This document shows positions 61,483-64,000 of a stretch of DNA of 64,000 nucleotides, piece after piece. Location: contig CAVWYF010000052.1 in the NCBI GenBank assembly GCA_963759095.1, positions 1 through 64,000 of the forward strand. Direction: 5' to 3'. A program made the position numbers and the translations under genes. This DNA is from Anderseniella sp963759095. Lineage in GTDB: Bacteria > Pseudomonadota > Alphaproteobacteria > Rhizobiales > Aestuariivirgaceae. The stretch's first letter is position 1; every line of letters begins with the position of its first letter. The notes beneath the pieces are model-generated. The model was not told where the DNA came from. It searched no databases and saw nothing but the letters and a program-made list of their open reading frames with translations.

Positions 61483-63043
61483 CCAGCTTGGACCGGTTCT
61501 TGTTGCCGGCGACCTTTTCCACTGCCTCGTTGATGTCCAGCACCAGTTGCGTGAGTTCATTGTTATAATCCGGCTTGCGGGCTGCCTCAGGCGGATCAAT
61601 CGAGCGGCGGATCTCACTGTGGACCTGCACAGCGTTCTTCCCGTCGAGCCGGAAAGTATCGTCAATTTCCGGCTGAAGGATGCGCGAGGCGGGCATCAGT
61701 TTTTTAGCGATACGCGAGGTTAGCCCGGCCATGCCTTCTTCTTCACCATGGATCAGAAACATGTTGTGGTGAACCGGCAGGCGCTCAGAAATCCAGCGCT
61801 CAAGTTCCGGGGCGTCGGCGTGGCCGGAATACCCGTTTATGCGCTCGATTGCAGCGTTAACCTCAATTTCCTCGCCATGAATGCGCACCTTTTTAGCCCC
61901 GTGCAGCAACACCCGGCCAAGCGTGCCGTTGGCCTGGTAACCGACCATGAGAACGGTCGCATTTTTACGATACAGATGGTTCTTCAAATGATGCCGGATA
62001 CGGCCGGCATCACACATGCCGCTGGCCGACAGCACGACATGGAACCCGCTCAGTTTTCCTATTGCCTTTGAATCGTCCACGGTCTCGGAGATCCTCAGAT
62101 TAGGAGATTTCAACGCAGCCTTGAGAGCATCTGCATTGGCAAGCAGGTCGGCGTGTTTTGCAAAGATTGCCGTGGCACGCCGGGCGAGCGGGCTGTCGAT
62201 GAACACCGGGGCTGACGGTGCTTCACCGTTTGCCATAATCATCATCAGGTCGGTGAGCACTTCCTGGGTTCGTTCAACTGCAAAAGACGGGATCAGCAGC
62301 ACACCGCGTTTTTGAGCGGCGTCGTTCACATGTTTGGCCAGCAAGGCGCGGCGCTCGTCCGGATTGGCTTCGACCCGGTCAGTTGCGCCAAAGGTCGCTT
62401 CACACAGCAGATAATCATAGCCCGACGGAGCATCGGGGTCATGCTGAAGTAGCTTGTGGTCGGGTCCGATGTCACCGGAGAAGAACAGGCGCAACGGTTG
62501 CTGGCCGTCACCTTGCGAAACTTCAACCTCGATAGACGCGGAGCCGAGCATATGCCCGGCATTCCAGAACCTTGCCCGGATATCAGCGGTGGCCTGGACC
62601 CAGGTTTCATAGTCAACAGGTGAAAACTGCTGAATGGTCTTGAGTGCATCATCCATGGTGTAGATGGGACTGACTTCCTTGCGGCCACGTTGCCGGTTGC
62701 GCTTGTTGAGGCGTTCAACTTCGCTTTCCTGGATGTGGCCGGAATCCGGCAGCATCACTGACGACAGATCCATGCTGGGCTCAGTGGTGTGAATTTCCCC
62801 GGTGAACCCGTGCCGGACAAGCTTGGGCAATATACCGGCATGGTCGATATGGGCATGGGTCAGGAGCACCGCATCAATGCTGTCAGGTTTGAAGGGGAGC
62901 GGCTGGTAGTTTAGTTCCCGCAAGGTCTTGGAGCCCTGGAACAGACCGCAGTCGATCAATACGCAAGAGTGTGGGGTTTTTAATCTGAAACAGGAACCGG
63001 TCACGGTACGGGCGGCCCCATGGAAGGAAAGTTCGATGCTCAT
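61445..63043 (-). CDS. Beta-CASP metallo-beta-lactamase-fold hydrolase (RNA-processing type)
   Basis: 532 residues. The Zn motif LLTHAHIDHAGILPKLV, FWNAGHMLGSASIEVEV and FFSGDIGPD define the MBL domain. The beta-CASP insert contains IPSFAVERTQEVL, VVLSASGMCDAGRIRHHL and INGYSGHADAPELERWI. The order matches CPSF73/YsgF-like proteins of bacteria, which have RNA endo/exonuclease activity. The last ~70 residues are an extra helical tail absent from the shortest homologues. Convergent overlap with the EamA gene. Confidence 0.92.
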   Translation of the reverse strand: MSIELSFHGAARTVTGSCFRLKTPHSCVLIDCGLFQGSKTLRELNYQPLPFKPDSIDAVLLTHAHIDHAGILPKLVRHGFTGEIHTTEPSMDLSSVMLPDSGHIQESEVERLNKRNRQRGRKEVSPIYTMDDALKTIQQFSPVDYETWVQATADIRARFWNAGHMLGSASIEVEVSQGDGQQPLRLFFSGDIGPDHKLLQHDPDAPSGYDYLLCEATFGATDRVEANPDERRALLAKHVNDAAQKRGVLLIPSFAVERTQEVLTDLMMIMANGEAPSAPVFIDSPLARRATAIFAKHADLLANADALKAALKSPNLRISETVDDSKAIGKLSGFHVVLSASGMCDAGRIRHHLKNHLYRKNATVLMVGYQANGTLGRVLLHGAKKVRIHGEEIEVNAAIERINGYSGHADAPELERWISERLPVHHNMFLIHGEEEGMAGLTSRIAKKLMPASRILQPEIDDTFRLDGKNAVQVHSEIRRSIDPPEAARKPDYNNELTQLVLDINEAVEKVAGNKNRSKLVRRLRRALERAK

Positions 63044-63152
63044 TCAGTAGTCTCCCCGGCGGCAAAATCCAAATTGTCACTCACAGCATGCCTGCTGTCG
63101 TGCTTTGTCTGTCAGCAATGAGTGTCACAATACACAATGCAAACTGCAAGGT

Positions 63153-64000
63153 TTATGAGGTGAAGGTATTGTTGTAGGTCTCGCGCAGGATGTTCTTTTG
63201 AACCTTGCCCATGGTGTTGCGTGGCAACTCGTCCACCAGATAGAGTTTCTTGGGCTGCTTGAAACGGGCAATCTTGTCGGAAATGGCGCTCAGGATGGCG
63301 TCCTCGCTGACGGCTTGTCCATTGGACGGAACAATGATGCCGACAACACCCTCGCCAAAGTCAGGATGGTTTACGCCGATGACGGCGGATTCAAGCACAC
63401 CGTCCTGCTCGTCCAGCAGCAGTTCGATTTCCTTGGGATATATATTATAGCCGCCGGAGATGATCAGGTCCTTGGCCCGCCCGACAATGTGCACATAGCC
63501 GTCCTCGTCCACCTTGCCCAGATCGCCTGAAATGAAGAACCCGTCATCGCGGAATTCTTCCCGGGTCTTTTCCGGCATTTGCCAATACCCTGCAAACACA
63601 TTGGGCCCCTTGACCTCGATGACACCGATTTCGCCCTGCGGCAGTTTCTCACCCGTATCCGGGTTGCAGACCCGCAGATCGACACCCGGCAGCGGAAAGC
63701 CGACCGTACCGGCGCGGCGGTCGCCGTCATACGGATTGGAGGTGTTCATATTGGTTTCCGTCATGCCGTAGCGTTCCAGGATGCGATGGCCGGTGCGCTC
63801 TTCAAACTCGACATGGGTTTCGGCCAGCAATGGGGCCGAGCCGGACACGAACAGGCGCATATGCGCGGTCAGTCCGCGGGTGAACCGGTCATCGTCCAGC
63901 AGCCTTGTGTAAAAGGTCGGCACACCCATCATTGAGGTGGCACCGGGCAGACACTCAATGACCTGGTCAACCTTGAAGCCGGGCAGGAAGATCATCTGGC
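63153..64000 (-). CDS. matB: Malonyl-CoA synthetase (MatB) C-terminal part, 5' end outside window
   Basis: The frame runs from a stop at 63153 past the window edge; only about 283 residues are present. VPTFYTRLLDD, LERYGMTETNMNTSNPYDGDRRAGTVGFPLPGVDLRV, SGDLGKVDEDGYVHIVGRAKDLIISGGYNIYPKEIE and the terminal Lys in LPRNTMGKVQKNIL are characteristic of MatB rather than generic acyl-CoA ligases, above all the ETNMNTSNPYDG segment. It makes malonyl-CoA from malonate. MatA/MdcA-type decarboxylase partners would lie beyond the window. Confidence 0.88.
   Translation of the reverse strand, partial: QMIFLPGFKVDQVIECLPGATSMMGVPTFYTRLLDDDRFTRGLTAHMRLFVSGSAPLLAETHVEFEERTGHRILERYGMTETNMNTSNPYDGDRRAGTVGFPLPGVDLRVCNPDTGEKLPQGEIGVIEVKGPNVFAGYWQMPEKTREEFRDDGFFISGDLGKVDEDGYVHIVGRAKDLIISGGYNIYPKEIELLLDEQDGVLESAVIGVNHPDFGEGVVGIIVPSNGQAVSEDAILSAISDKIARFKQPKKLYLVDELPRNTMGKVQKNILRETYNNTFTS

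Overview
The window looks like chromosomal DNA of an alphaproteobacterium, probably a marine or soil Hyphomicrobiales-like lineage. This is inferred from the moderately high GC, the alphaproteobacterial forms of IspG, MtgA, CysD/CysNC, TRAP-TAXI, MttB-superfamily and MatB proteins, and the many translationally coupled ATGA junctions. No tRNA, rRNA, CRISPR array or phage module was seen, so most of it is metabolic accessory genome.

Left part (1-10.5 kb): the N-terminal 1,211 residues of a giant RTX/VCBS secreted protein (minus strand, running off the window); a YdcF-like membrane protein; a compact HPr-kinase-like / RRE (PqqD-like) / lasso-B2-protease trio with no visible precursor or cyclase; an ABM monooxygenase coupled to an isopropylmalate/isocitrate dehydrogenase family enzyme; an XRE regulator; and an ABC exporter half-transporter.

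10.5-24.5 kb: gamma-glutamyltransferase, then a sugar-acid catabolic block (SDR divergent from a DenD-like dehydrogenase, IlvD-family dehydratase, SMP-30 lactonase, Gfo/Idh/MocA). The block continues into a Popeye-like cyclic-nucleotide-domain membrane protein and an unusual fusion of a hotdog thioesterase with a histidine-ammonia-lyase-like domain that lacks the MIO-forming serine. Convergent to it is a cysD-cysNC sulfate-activation operon whose last coupled gene is an ornithine-cyclodeaminase/mu-crystallin family enzyme.

24.5-36 kb: a non-pyrrolysine MttB homologue, a TA-flanked inverted-repeat segment carrying a class III adenylate cyclase with a 218-bp MITE-like element nested inside it, a 2-ketoarginine-decarboxylase-like ThDP enzyme next to a DauA-like FAD dehydrogenase, and a DoeA-like ectoine hydrolase. 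A highly folded 268-bp palindromic element separates doeA from a Tag-like glycosylase gene and appears to have cut that gene off from its ribosome-binding site. A TetR regulator with a likely operator and two HAD hydrolases complete the stretch.

36-52 kb: an acyl-CoA ligase coupled to a frameshifted VOC gene, an agmatinase/guanidinobutyrase-like ureohydrolase followed by a TRAP-TAXI receptor and fused permease, an EutA/maleate-isomerase-like protein, ispG, a farnesyl/geranylgeranyl diphosphate synthase, mtgA, a SulP-UspA pair, and a DAO-family FAD enzyme coupled to an HpcH/HpaI aldolase.

52-64 kb: a GIY-YIG ORF enclosed by inverted REP-like repeats, rpmF, DUF924, two periplasmic c-type cytochromes, a second acyl-CoA ligase, a cupin, a sigma-54 activator whose receiver domain has lost its phosphoacceptor aspartate, a LOG-family protein, an EamA transporter, a beta-CASP metallo-hydrolase, and the C-terminal part of a malonyl-CoA synthetase. 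All functional statements rest on reading the sequence and recalled family motifs; no database search was possible.
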